The notes: generated by a model from the sequence alone, not told the origin. A DNA stretch of 22,736 nucleotides from PGYR01 sp048267165 (GCA_048267165.1 JBLWYD010000051.1:1-22736), one strand, 5' to 3'; shown: positions 10,501-18,489, counted from the first letter of the stretch. Numbers and translations: made by a program.

Positions 10501-10709
10501 TACGATTTATGACAATAGATGAAACAGAAGGTATCGGTTCTAACTTTAATATGCTGAGAGATGTAGCAAAAAAATTTGACTATCAAATTCTTTCACTGTC
10601 TATTGGATTAGTAAAATTAACTGAAGGTAATCAACATATATTTGAGCTTTTTAAAAACCCTGACCTTGACTTTATTAATCAACATCCAGTAGGTATTTAT
10701 AGTAATTAA
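7512..10709 (+). CDS. jetC: Wadjet JetC, SMC/MukB-like ATPase
   Basis: Motor subunit of Wadjet, 1065 residues. The N-terminal head has Walker A GESGVGKS (residues 34-41). Residues of about 220-900 are Lys/Glu-rich heptad-like coiled coil interrupted by less charged stretches that may be the hinge and elbow. The C-terminal head carries a signature-like SGSTGQT (about 965-971), where a classical SMC has LSGGQ, and Walker B MTIDETEG (about 998-1005). In the family, two JetC subunits with JetA and JetB form a dimeric motor that extrudes DNA loops, and meeting on a small closed circle triggers JetD. The ATG shares four bases with the jetB stop, and jetD begins one base after its stop. Full length with no break seen. 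Confidence 0.9.
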   Translation: MKKYPRIHSLGTINIIHHQEFFYEFHPFRTDFVGESGVGKSIVTDLLQLIIVGSSLYESATQSQGDRPFQKLVLDNPDSPDFAYAFINIEVNKNEFIVLGSYIEKSSRQSEAFIIQRGFEFESDSIVFLDTPIKVEDFDVNGEWLPILDIENYFNLDKDLGFKKYKRFSEYHRLLSKESLIPLEIKTNSEMADYAKILQAFSRKGVNVKSSSSLQEFLFGKESRTKFVKQYNEIVEDLQENQNDYKINLEEIDNINRQKRELQRLFDLKQTKEESEKILNKAKWNYHQKRKVKLKEELRKTIQNYVTYRHCISLLNKIATDKLNWAENKKDALTTLVKQAEESLKPYRNQIEEIKLIDDFLVKHELSDTKSIAEYHVTFNENKKHVKKIDFLKRQFEKNNLLKPFSELSINKTTTEVITNISTRINGLEVTLGEIEALLKFNDYKNSNSLAFWIVNQNRKFTPIEESIIRHFQDLETIKPFSLKPGVTYIPDPEELLQTGKTIDIEQDKKGFWINLNGLKKYIKNVDKQIFNTTEKNDIIEAFKKTEGEFSLKKNEIELEIETQKKLLDFLNSLDNLKEYFEAWKLKDKIVFEKEDIEDVLLSKSLNDVKRILKVYNKKESITETYNKLKKKFDNHYRNQVLVHALAKDLSNYEFISIKATTELINKLISRFNIEIVPIHEYRFNSSSFYSEFSKEYQKVKEKLINEETIISIVKDIKECKEEIDKIKNSPNFKKPKKAKLVTKEQLEDIENEFEDAEKEYHQDFSALVKSEVKNESDRFYNNYDFTLLAETILPRIFKGISFKEREVIDKITKYLEDIFDRNAELDKNKLSRIKDLIKQVQHTVMVQYNTARRIKNIFNRDENTITGGNKAVLKHNYNKRISIDWLNDYLGHLADSEVSLFNETGEYLADKKQKKYISIGGKIIRAYKKHSAEPLNTVEIEALLNPFSYYTLNFKIETPKGIEISGSTGQTYTATALLCIAKLSLIQEDTTTKPGLRFMTIDETEGIGSNFNMLRDVAKKFDYQILSLSIGLVKLTEGNQHIFELFKNPDLDFINQHPVGIYSN

Positions 10710-10710
10710 T

Positions 10711-11664
10711 ATGAGAGAAGATATAGATTGGCGAATACTGAAAGGGCTTTATACTTTATACATAAAAAAGAAGACTAGGAATAAATTGCTCAAGAATGAT
10801 TACGTTAAAAATATTCTTTTTGAGCGAAGGAGAATTATAGGCTACAGTAAAACAAGTTTAGATATTTTAGAAACTAGAAGAGGATATAAAGAGTATTTTG
10901 AAACTCACTTTTTAGAGCAATACAACTACTATTCAAAATTTTTTAAAAATGCAGGTATAGATAACTCTGCTTTAAAACAATATGATGCATATGACTTAAA
11001 AACATTAATGTTTATTTTTAATAATAGTAAAGAGCTTAGTTCTAATCTTACGACTGCACGGATTTTTAGTTCTGTTGTATTTAAACAAAAAGATTCAAAA
11101 TATTTAGAGAGTAAGTCAGGTCTCTTTAAAGATGTTCTTAAACTATTGAAAATAGATAAGTTCCCAGATGAGTCGACAGATAATCAGTGGAGGATATCTC
11201 AAGACTGTGAAAATCCAATTGCAATTTTACTTTGCGAAAATTTTGATTTCATAAAAGCCTATTGGGAGTTCACCAATAATAATATTGAGTTATGGTACGT
11301 AGGAGGTAGTAATACTGCCAAACTTGAAAGGATTTCGAAGAGATATCTTGAATTACCGCTTTACTATGTTTGTGATTGGGACTATCATGGGCTTCAAATT
11401 TATGAGAGGGTTGTAGATATTTTTGAAAAGAAGCAAAAAGAAATAACTCTAATTACACCTAAAAACCCAATGTTAAAACCTATTAAGTCAGGGAACCATA
11501 AAAGTAAATGGAGAGAGGGAAAGTTTTCAAATTTAGAGAGAGAGCTTTATTTGAAAGAGCAACAAATTTTGATTGAAAAACTTATAAATACCAATACATG
11601 GGTTGAAGAACAAACAATAAACCCTGTTGAATTGATTCTAAATGAAATAGGTAAAGATGAATAA
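10711..11664 (+). CDS. jetD: Wadjet JetD, TOPRIM (topoisomerase VI/Spo11-like) nuclease
   Basis: Nuclease subunit that cuts plasmid DNA once the JetABC motor has stalled. The C-terminal TOPRIM is clear: ILLCENFDF with the catalytic Glu near residue 175, then YVCDWDYHGLQIYERV (about 219-234) with the D-x-D metal site. DWD-(x)-HG is typical of DUF2220 and Spo11/TopoVI A-type TOPRIM domains. At 317 residues it is shorter than many JetD proteins (about 350-400). The N-terminal DNA-binding part, DUF3322-like in type I, is therefore reduced or divergent, and the Wadjet subtype is left unassigned. It starts one base after the jetC stop. It is the last gene of the + strand array, and no clear terminator hairpin is seen directly after it. 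Confidence 0.85.
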   Translation: MREDIDWRILKGLYTLYIKKKTRNKLLKNDYVKNILFERRRIIGYSKTSLDILETRRGYKEYFETHFLEQYNYYSKFFKNAGIDNSALKQYDAYDLKTLMFIFNNSKELSSNLTTARIFSSVVFKQKDSKYLESKSGLFKDVLKLLKIDKFPDESTDNQWRISQDCENPIAILLCENFDFIKAYWEFTNNNIELWYVGGSNTAKLERISKRYLELPLYYVCDWDYHGLQIYERVVDIFEKKQKEITLITPKNPMLKPIKSGNHKSKWREGKFSNLERELYLKEQQILIEKLINTNTWVEEQTINPVELILNEIGKDE

Positions 11665-12010
11665 TTTTCAGTAGCTTTGGATTGCTATGGGATGTTTCCG
11701 ATTACATATTGAAATTGAGTCTTATTTAAGGGTGGTATACTCCAAAAAACTGGAAAAGCCCTCAAAAAAGATGGGTAGTTATTATCCTTTTGGTTTAAAA
11801 CATAAAGGGTATAATTATGTGTCTTTTATTTGTAATAGTACTACGCAAAAATTAGTACAATGAAAATGAATTAAATGAAGAATTAAGGCTGTGGTATATG
11901 TATTTTGATGTTCATTAGAATCTCCAATTTTATATTGCTTATTAGTTCATCTTTTTTTGTTTTACATCCTTTTTATTTATTTTTATCAGTATACAAAAAC
12001 AAATAATTCC
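11665..12010. other. Gene-free stretch between jetD and the yegP-like gene
   Basis: This 346-base gap holds the Rhs relic. It ends in a T-rich leader (about 11949-11992) with a TTTTTTTG run at 11952-11959 that could be a -33 element for the next gene. A matching -7 box is not clear. No other gene is supported. Confidence 0.5.
11690..11918 (+). pseudogene. Decayed Rhs/YD-repeat core fragment
   Basis: The frame beginning at 11771 reads MGSYYPFGLKHKGYNYV, then NSTTQKLVQ and stops at 11861. The +1 frame from 11856 continues YNENELNEEL, then RLWYMYFDVH and stops at 11916. Bacteroidota Rhs-core proteins have the consecutive landmarks '(N)YYPFGLKHKGYNN', 'TAQKx(Y/F)NGKELxEELGLxWY' and 'D(V/A)R', so the two pieces match one continuous ancestral sequence separated by a frameshift. 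Upstream residues SYLRVVYSKKLEKPSKKM may belong to it as well. There is no promoter or start, and neither the repeats nor the toxin end remain. It is a relic of a larger polymorphic-toxin or cell-wall Rhs gene, left at the junction between the defence array and the next module. Confidence 0.7.
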
Positions 12011-12340
12011 ATGTCAAAATTCGAAATCAAAACAGATAAATCTGGGCAATTTAGATTTAACTTAAAAGCTGGAAATGGACAAACTATTCTAGCCAGTGAA
12101 GCGTATACTACTAAAGCAGCATGTAATAACGGAATAGAGTCTGTTAAAACTAATTCACAAGATGATAACAAATATGCTAGGTTAACAGCAAAAGATGGAA
12201 GCCCATATTTTAATCTAAAAGCAGCTAACGGGCAAATCATCGGAACAAGTGAAATTTATTCAAGTAAAGATGCCATGGAAAATGGTATAGCTTCAGTAAA
12301 AAAGAATGTACTAAATGCTACTGTAGAAGATAATTCTTAG
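12011..12340 (+). CDS. YegP/DUF1508 family protein with two repeats
   Basis: Small protein of 109 residues made of two tandem DUF1508 repeats. Repeat 1 has FEIKTDKSGQFRFNLKAGNG...SEAYTTKAACNNGIESVK; repeat 2 has YARLTAKDGSPYFNLKAANG...SEIYSSKDAMENGIASVK. YegP-like proteins are common, usually 60-110 residues, and their biochemical function is not established. ATG at 12011 is preferred over the upstream in-frame ATG at 11957, which would add a hydrophobic, T-rich-leader-encoded extension unlike the family. A terminator follows its stop by about 30 bases, so it is probably a monocistronic gene. Nothing in the sequence ties it to the defence genes; its position may be incidental. Confidence 0.88.
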   Translation: MSKFEIKTDKSGQFRFNLKAGNGQTILASEAYTTKAACNNGIESVKTNSQDDNKYARLTAKDGSPYFNLKAANGQIIGTSEIYSSKDAMENGIASVKKNVLNATVEDNS

Positions 12341-12370
12341 TAGTGAAGTAGTATAATTAAAACAAGCAAG

Positions 12371-12402
12371 AAGATGGACTTAGGTTCATCTTTTTGTTTT
12401 TT
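12371..12402 (+). terminator. Rho-independent terminator after the yegP-like gene
   Basis: AAGATGGAC (12371-12379), loop TTAG and GTTCATCTT (12384-12392) make a 9-bp stem with one G-U pair, followed by TTTGTTTTTT. Strong canonical form. Confidence 0.8.
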
Positions 12403-12518
12403 AGAGAAGTGAAATGAAACAGGTATAATAGAGGGTTAAAATCTTTTAGGTGTAATTTTACAAAAGCATAACCTAAATAAAAATGATCATAGTCTTATAT
12501 GTACATTTCAAATTATAA

Positions 12519-12547
12519 TATATTTGATAGTATTCTAACAAGTTAGA
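12519..12547 (+). promoter_or_regulatory. Predicted promoter and palindrome for the PD-(D/E)XK gene
   Basis: TATATTTG at 12519-12526 matches the Bacteroidota -7 consensus TAnnTTTG and would start transcription near 12533, leaving a leader of about 50 bases. A palindrome TCTAAC-AA-GTTAGA (12534-12547) sits at the predicted start point and could be an operator. No good -33 box (TTTG) is seen at the expected distance, so this is a moderate call. Confidence 0.4.
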
Positions 12548-12582
12548 GTATATTTAGCCCCCCAAAAAAATAAACTAAGAAA

Positions 12583-13428
12583 ATGAATACGTTAACCCTT
12601 TTTAGAGAAGAGCAAATTCAAAGAATATTATATGAAATGGGTTCAAATTTTTATGAAATTGAACACAGAAAAGAAGTTGCAGGCTTTAACGATCCTAATA
12701 ATCAAGATATTGATTATATGATGCAAACAGATTTTTTAGAAGATAATTTTGTTAGTAATGCAAAAAATGTTTTTAAATTAATCTGTAGTTATATTGAGAG
12801 CTCTGGAGAGCTTCATTATTTAATTCATTTTAAAGAAGTTTTAAAACCAATGCTCTCTAATAGAAAAGAAATATTGTCGAGCAAATTTCATCAGGAAAGC
12901 GGAGATACTTACAGTGAAGTATTAAATGAATTTTGGAGTTTTCTAAGGACATATGAATTTTTCGGAGAGGACAATTATGATTACTTGCTAAAAAGGACAG
13001 GAATTACATATTTAGAAAATATTCTGAAAAATACTGCCGTAATACTTGAAGATCTTGGTAAAGTTCCAAAATCTGAAACAGAAGTTTATAATAATGTCAA
13101 AGTAGTTTGTAAAAGTGTTTTTCCAAACGCAAAGTACCCTATTACATCTTTTGTTACAAGTGCTCAGGAGTACAAACCAGATATATTATTACCTTTTTTA
13201 AATGTCGCAATTGAATACAAATATGCTAGAACAGAAGCAAAGTTAAAAACTACTATAGATCAGATATTTGCAGATGTTTCAGGGTATTCAAATAATAAAG
13301 ATTATAAAATTTTTTATGCGGTTTTTTATGTTACAAATGATTTTTGGGGAGTAACAAGATTTAATGAAATATGGAAAGAAAAGAGTTTTCCTAAAAACTG
13401 GATTGGAATATATGTAGTAGGAAAATAA
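12583..13428 (+). CDS. Orphan PD-(D/E)XK nuclease-like protein (DpnII/MboI-type C-terminal domain)
   Basis: Protein of 281 residues. The N-terminal ~165 residues are helical and not recognised. The C-terminal part has the restriction-enzyme-like core: KPDILLP with Asp200, then the strand NVAIEYKYA with Glu211 and Lys213, then a helix TTIDQIFADVSGY and strand YKIFYAVFYV. D-x10-E-x-K with this following helix resembles the DpnII/MboI-like nuclease domain used in many stand-alone defence effectors. No methyltransferase or partner gene adjoins it, so it is not a usual restriction-modification pair. It lies between the defence array and the mobile module, with its own predicted promoter. The nuclease call is from motif spacing; substrate and trigger are unknown. 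Confidence 0.65.
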   Translation: MNTLTLFREEQIQRILYEMGSNFYEIEHRKEVAGFNDPNNQDIDYMMQTDFLEDNFVSNAKNVFKLICSYIESSGELHYLIHFKEVLKPMLSNRKEILSSKFHQESGDTYSEVLNEFWSFLRTYEFFGEDNYDYLLKRTGITYLENILKNTAVILEDLGKVPKSETEVYNNVKVVCKSVFPNAKYPITSFVTSAQEYKPDILLPFLNVAIEYKYARTEAKLKTTIDQIFADVSGYSNNKDYKIFYAVFYVTNDFWGVTRFNEIWKEKSFPKNWIGIYVVGK

Positions 13429-13580
13429 AAAGATAAACTAATAAGCTGTAAAAATAGATGTTTCCGCTTAGCAAACACAACACATTTTTAATGGAAACCA
13501 ACCATAAGAGAATTAGCTGAAGCATTGAAAGAATCAATAAATCGTTTATAAAGCGAAGGGTATTTCTGTTTTATAAAAGT
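13429..13580. other. Non-coding spacer before the left hairpin
   Basis: No gene is supported here. One frame (about 13492-13551) reads WKPTIRELAEALKESINRL before a stop, reminiscent of an HTH helix (IRELAEAL...S), and may be a scrap of a lost regulator or transposase. It has no start and is too short to call. Confidence 0.3.
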
Positions 13581-13643
13581 GTTCCACTTGGGGTAAGTAA
13601 CTCTTTATTCTATATAAGAATTAGGTTTCCCAAGTGGAACGCT
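13578..13643. repeat. Left copy of the direct-repeated palindrome flanking the primase-helicase gene
   Basis: GTTCCACTTGGG (13581-13592) pairs with CCCAAGTGGAAC (13629-13640), a 12-bp perfect stem that extends to 15 bp with AGT/GCT outside. The long loop contains a small inner stem ATTCT/AGAAT. The ~60-base unit is repeated in the same orientation at 18504-18568 with few changes. Two of these are the matched pair GTTCC/GGAAC here against GTACC/GGTAC there, so pairing is kept. It begins about 37 bases beyond the stop of the 1603-residue gene. There is no T tract, so it is not a classical terminator. Confidence 0.85.
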
Positions 13644-13677
13644 ATCTTCAAAGATTAATAGATCATTTTTGAGATAA

Positions 13678-16600
13678 CTAAGCAGTTTTCTTTCTCTTCT
13701 TCTTCTTCTTTGGTAGACCTAGGTGGTTTCTGTAGTTTTGAATATTGATTTCAAATACTATTATACTATAATTCGCAATAGATTTGTTTTTAGAACTATT
13801 GACATAATAGTCTCTTTTAAATGTATCAGAATTGTAGATCCCCTTGTTAAATTTTTTAGGAGGTGTACTTCGATCTTTCAATACAAATCCTTCATTATCA
13901 TAAGCATATTGGCATAAAAACTTACAAGCTTTGGTAAGAGAGAAGTCTGAATAAATGATGTCACCATTTTTGTTTAGAACTACATAAGAAGTCTCTGTCG
14001 TATTTGGATTTAGCGTAACTCTACTGGAGTTCTTTCTTAATCTTGGTTTTTTAGTTCCTCTAAATTGTTTTGAGTTTTCTTCCAAAGAATTAAATACATC
14101 TTTTCCATTTAAATCTAGAGTGAATTTTTTATCTAAACTCTCTAGTTTAAACTCTTTATCACAGAAAAACGTTTGATGTACAAAGGGAATATATTTTAAC
14201 TTTTTAAGTTTATTATAAGTACCATGTTCTGAAGTTTTAAAAGAAGTTAATAATAAGTTATCCCATTTGCTAAGATCAATTTTTAATTTGTTAAGAATAT
14301 TAGATTCTTCTAAAAAATTAGGTGTAATAGGGTTTTCAATTAAATCATTTACATATTTAATAGAGCTGTAAATGTCTTTCTCTTTTAACTTTTCTTCAAG
14401 AGCATCATAAATATCTTGTATGTATATATTATTAGATTTTAATAATGGTTTTACATAAGATTTCAGATTTCTTAAACTGTTATCACAAAGCTTAGTCAAC
14501 TCATCTGAATTATCTGTAGTGGTGGATAATTCAGGTTCAACAAACTTGCTAATATCTATATCCATATCAGCTAGTAATTTTTTACTTCTTACAACTCTAG
14601 GTATGATTATAGTCTCTAAGGATTTAAGATTCCCTTTTTTAGTATGATTTAAAGGTGTGTATTTAGATAATTTGTTTAATAGGGTTTCTAATTCTTCTAA
14701 GTCGATTGTTTTTATTAACTCTGTATTCGAATAATATTTCTTTAGGTCTGCTTTTTCTTTAGAATTAGATGTCTCTAACTTATACATAGTGTCTTCATAT
14801 TGCTGTTTAGCCCACATATTTTTTAGAGCAGCTACTAATTCTATATTATGAACTGTATAGGAAATATAAGTAGGTTCTACTTTCTTAACAATTCCTAATT
14901 TATTTTCAGAAAGGAAATCTATTGTCCTTATGTAATTTATACCTTGGATTAGTTTACCATTCTGAGTTGAATTACAAGCATCTATATACTCAGTAATCTT
15001 TTTAAGGTAACTAGGACTATCGGAATTTGATAATTCTGCTTTTGGGTTTATTAAGAAATGTAGAATTTTAATAGCTTCTTCAACTCCATACCGATAGCAT
15101 AATCTTAAATGATATTTTATTAGTTTATTTACAGCTCTTTCATGAGAAAAATGAAAGTCTCCTTGAAGGATATAGCAATCGTTAATATTATCTATAACCT
15201 GAAAATTACCAATATCTGTACTTAGAGGATCTGATACTACTTTAGAAGCTTTAACATAGATTCTTTTCTCTGGATCAACTTGGCTTTGAAGATAATCCAT
15301 AGCTATTTCATCATTTAAGAAGTTTCTTATAAGTTCGTTTTCTAAATCTATTTGATCTTCGGTCATTTCCTTAAGGGGTTCACCAATACTTTTATGCTTT
15401 ATGATAGAATTAAATCCAGCATCTTTAGCTAGGTAATGATACCCATCTAAAGAGCAAAACCAATCTTCGTACATTCTTGCCTTTTCACTGATACTGTCTA
15501 TTACAAGCTTTTTATTCTCCTCTTCTTGAGTAAATATTGAAATATTTTTCACTGATACTTGTTCAGGGTTTTTTCTTACTTCTTCTAATAAATGTAACTT
15601 CTCTTTTTCATCCTCTTCTACTATCTCGTTGGGGGTAGCGTCTTTATTAACACTTAGTAAATGATAGTTATATTTATTGATTCCAAGAATTGTTTTTCCT
15701 GCATTTCTAAAACTAAACTCTCTTGAAGAATTCTTTGGATCTGGTTTAAATATTTTTGATAAGAATACTGTGCTGTGAATTTGTCTATTTCTAAATCTAT
15801 TAATTGTTTGGATTGCATTTATAGCACTAATTTTAGTATGGATTGCTCCTAAATCTATGATCACTCCATATTTTTGAGTAGAGATTTTACCTTGTTTTAT
15901 CTCATCTTCAGTGACTCCGTCTTTATTTATGTTGATACCGTTTATAAAAAAAGTTGTTGCAAGAACTATATCGTAATCTCCAAACTTACCTGATAATATA
16001 TTTTGGGTACATTTTCCTTCTGATCCTGAATAAAATAATCCAACTTTAATGTCAGAAGATAATTTGGTTTGAATTTCTCTGATACATTCGTCCATTTTAG
16101 CTTTGTTGTTAAAAATATGACATACTTTTCTTCCTTGTTTTAAATACTTATTCATTTGATTTACAACCTCATCAAATCTTTCTTTAGAATCATCCGTATC
16201 TAAATGAGTTAAGTGTATAATTGGTTTCCTTTTGTAATTTTTATCAACTATAATTCTTTGGAATAGTGATTTTATATGATCACGTTCCATTAGTTCTGAT
16301 ATAACATGAGTTTCAACATTAGGAGTTCCTGACATGAATATAATTTTCGTCTTACAATCTCTCTTTCTAGAAACAAACTCAATGATATAATGTATTAGAT
16401 CGGAAATAACATCAGCTCTATAGTCAAGTCCATCTGACAATGTATGAGCCTCATCAATGAAGATATAATCAAAAGTTGCCAATTGTTCATGGCTCAGATT
16501 CAATACTTGGTTATAGGTACAATGAACAACTAAATCATCTGACTTTGGTAGGTCTTTTCCTTTTAAGGTGCTTTCATAATTAACCTTCATAGCTTCATTA

Positions 16601-18489
16601 TTTTTCTTTTTAAAGCTTTTAAGAGTATCTTCAATATTGGAATTGACAAAAACTTGATCAGGTCTATTTTCTTCATCCCAAGCTTCTTTAGCAATTTGGT
16701 TTTGAATCGCCATAAATGGTTCACTTAATATAGTTCTACCTTTCATTTTATAGTCTGGGTGACCAGCAATACTATTTTTTCCTGTACCACATTGACTTCT
16801 AAGACAAAATATTCTTTTCTCAGCATATTTGTTTTGAAATAAATCATGCATAACGTCCTTGTCTAGATACTCTTCTTTTTCAAGAGTAATTTCTGCTGTA
16901 ATAGTCTCTAATTCTTCAATTAAAGGTAATTTTACTTGCTTTTTATCAAAAAAATTGGTGATTTTATCTAAAAACTCGGATAAATCCGCTGAGTTATCAT
17001 CTTCATCATATGAAGCTTTATTTCTAATATAGGTCTCATAATAATTATTCAGTAGTTTAAAGTCGTTTACCTCTCCTGAGGATAACCTATACTGTTCAGA
17101 AAGAAAATCTTTTACTTCTCCCAGTTTTCTAACCAATTCGTAAAATGATCCAAGTGACAATGAGCTTAGTTGTTCTTCAGTATAACTATCTTTTGATCGG
17201 ATTGCCCAACGATAATCATTATGATCTTCATCTAGTTTATTAGATCCTTCAGGAATTAGTCTTTTTAATTGTTCAATTGCTAAATCACCAAATACTCCAT
17301 ATAGTACCCAGCATAACTTGTTTAATGTGTAATAATCATCAAACTTTTCGTGTACCCAATTAGAAACTCTATTATCTTTATTTGATAGATCTTCTAAATA
17401 ATCAATAACCTTGATGAATTTTTCAGTCTCATATTCTAAATTAAAGTTCTTAGATCTACTTTTGATTAATAAGTAATAAGCTTCCTCCTTAGAAGTTATA
17501 TTCTGAGCTTTCATAATCTTGTCTATCTCAGGTTTGTTTTCAGATATCTTCTTAAGGAGCTCTTTACGATTTTGTTCCTTTTCAATGTTTACAATTTCTG
17601 AGTAATTAGAGATTTGAGAAGGATCATATTTGAAACTATTGACTTTGTCTGCTATGAAAGGTAGGTAAGTTAGACGTTGAGGGTCATTTGTAGAAACATC
17701 AATTTTATCTTCAAGCTCAGGAAAAGCAGTTACTAATTCTTTTCTTGCCCCTTCGTACCAAACTTTATGGTGTTTCATAACACTTTCTCTTTCTTCTAAA
17801 CTAAAATCACTTTGAAAATCAAGATTTGAAAGATCTACTTGACAGAATATTTTAAATCCTTTCCCCCTCGGTGATACAAATCCCATGTATGGTTTTATGT
17901 TTTTAGTTCCTATCCATACTTTGTTCATCCATTTAATAGCTTCTTTTGAATCTTCTAGTTTATCGAAGTCAAAACAAAATTTACCTGTGTGTTTAAACTC
18001 CATTTTGGATTTATCTCTTGTATTAGTGTCAAGCGATATCATAATAGCAGGTAAGAAAGGTTTTACGGCAGAAAGATCCGTTCCTGAAGCATCTAATAAC
18101 TTCTTAATATCTCCTGTTGGATCTGTCATTTCCTTTATTAGGTTTTGTTCTGATATTTTCCCTGCTCTCATATCTGAGTTTTTACCAAAGGATCTTGTAC
18201 TTGCTCCCCATTTAAAGTGATACCCTAAGTATTCTGAAAGGAAATATATTAAAGAAGTTCCTTTAAGCTTTTCTAATTCATAAAGCTCGCTCTTATGTTT
18301 CATTATGAATTTAGAAGAGCATTCAATAGCGCTTTCTGTTGCTTCTCCTTTTGGATATTGATCTACCAGCATATCTAATAGATCTTTAGTCTCTTCGTTT
18401 AATGTTTTATATGTCTTGTGAGCTTCCAGTCGGCTATATATCAATGGATTGATTGTATGGGTTGAGAAGTAATAATATTTGTTACTCAT
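13678..18489 (-). CDS. Primase-helicase: BT4734/VirE-type AEP primase fused to an SF2 DEAH helicase
   Basis: A 1603-residue protein. Residues of about 140-290 look like the BT4734/VirE N-terminal AEP-type primase: FCFDFDKL with metal-site D174/D176, SPRGKGFKIF (206-215), a KHHK histidine pair (240-241) and IDVSTNDPQRL (263-273). Residues of about 385-470 are helical and may be a PriCT-like linker. The helicase follows: SQCGTGKNS (about 564-572), IFIDEAH (about 674-680), MSGTP (about 716-720) and QTINRFRNR of motif VI (about 893-901). Herpes UL9-type origin-binding helicases have a similar motif order. The C-terminal ~700 residues are unrecognised and end in a basic KKKKKRKK tail. Walker A has Asn where Thr/Ser is usual (GKN). 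It probably initiates replication of the element. Palindromes lie 14 bases before its start and 37 after its stop. Confidence 0.78.
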   Translation of the reverse strand: MSNKYYYFSTHTINPLIYSRLEAHKTYKTLNEETKDLLDMLVDQYPKGEATESAIECSSKFIMKHKSELYELEKLKGTSLIYFLSEYLGYHFKWGASTRSFGKNSDMRAGKISEQNLIKEMTDPTGDIKKLLDASGTDLSAVKPFLPAIMISLDTNTRDKSKMEFKHTGKFCFDFDKLEDSKEAIKWMNKVWIGTKNIKPYMGFVSPRGKGFKIFCQVDLSNLDFQSDFSLEERESVMKHHKVWYEGARKELVTAFPELEDKIDVSTNDPQRLTYLPFIADKVNSFKYDPSQISNYSEIVNIEKEQNRKELLKKISENKPEIDKIMKAQNITSKEEAYYLLIKSRSKNFNLEYETEKFIKVIDYLEDLSNKDNRVSNWVHEKFDDYYTLNKLCWVLYGVFGDLAIEQLKRLIPEGSNKLDEDHNDYRWAIRSKDSYTEEQLSSLSLGSFYELVRKLGEVKDFLSEQYRLSSGEVNDFKLLNNYYETYIRNKASYDEDDNSADLSEFLDKITNFFDKKQVKLPLIEELETITAEITLEKEEYLDKDVMHDLFQNKYAEKRIFCLRSQCGTGKNSIAGHPDYKMKGRTILSEPFMAIQNQIAKEAWDEENRPDQVFVNSNIEDTLKSFKKKNNEAMKVNYESTLKGKDLPKSDDLVVHCTYNQVLNLSHEQLATFDYIFIDEAHTLSDGLDYRADVISDLIHYIIEFVSRKRDCKTKIIFMSGTPNVETHVISELMERDHIKSLFQRIIVDKNYKRKPIIHLTHLDTDDSKERFDEVVNQMNKYLKQGRKVCHIFNNKAKMDECIREIQTKLSSDIKVGLFYSGSEGKCTQNILSGKFGDYDIVLATTFFINGININKDGVTEDEIKQGKISTQKYGVIIDLGAIHTKISAINAIQTINRFRNRQIHSTVFLSKIFKPDPKNSSREFSFRNAGKTILGINKYNYHLLSVNKDATPNEIVEEDEKEKLHLLEEVRKNPEQVSVKNISIFTQEEENKKLVIDSISEKARMYEDWFCSLDGYHYLAKDAGFNSIIKHKSIGEPLKEMTEDQIDLENELIRNFLNDEIAMDYLQSQVDPEKRIYVKASKVVSDPLSTDIGNFQVIDNINDCYILQGDFHFSHERAVNKLIKYHLRLCYRYGVEEAIKILHFLINPKAELSNSDSPSYLKKITEYIDACNSTQNGKLIQGINYIRTIDFLSENKLGIVKKVEPTYISYTVHNIELVAALKNMWAKQQYEDTMYKLETSNSKEKADLKKYYSNTELIKTIDLEELETLLNKLSKYTPLNHTKKGNLKSLETIIIPRVVRSKKLLADMDIDISKFVEPELSTTTDNSDELTKLCDNSLRNLKSYVKPLLKSNNIYIQDIYDALEEKLKEKDIYSSIKYVNDLIENPITPNFLEESNILNKLKIDLSKWDNLLLTSFKTSEHGTYNKLKKLKYIPFVHQTFFCDKEFKLESLDKKFTLDLNGKDVFNSLEENSKQFRGTKKPRLRKNSSRVTLNPNTTETSYVVLNKNGDIIYSDFSLTKACKFLCQYAYDNEGFVLKDRSTPPKKFNKGIYNSDTFKRDYYVNSSKNKSIANYSIIVFEINIQNYRNHLGLPKKKKKRKKTA

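Noticed and set aside
11957..12010. Longer start for the YegP-like protein at 11957
   Set aside because: The extension is encoded by a T-rich leader and yields a hydrophobic segment unlike DUF1508 proteins; the ATG at 12011 begins exactly at the first repeat.
13492..13551. Frame reading WKPTIRELAEALKESINRL as a remnant HTH/transposase
   Set aside because: Only 19 residues with no start and no second supporting segment; chance cannot be excluded.
13578..13643. Left palindrome as a Rho-independent terminator of the primase-helicase gene
   Set aside because: It has a loop over 30 bases and no T tract, and an almost identical copy lies upstream of the gene, where a terminator would make no sense.
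13723..13917. Short + strand ORFs within the primase-helicase gene (also 17885-18220)
   Set aside because: Antisense shadows: hydrophobic low-complexity products from AT-rich complement, no leader or family resemblance.
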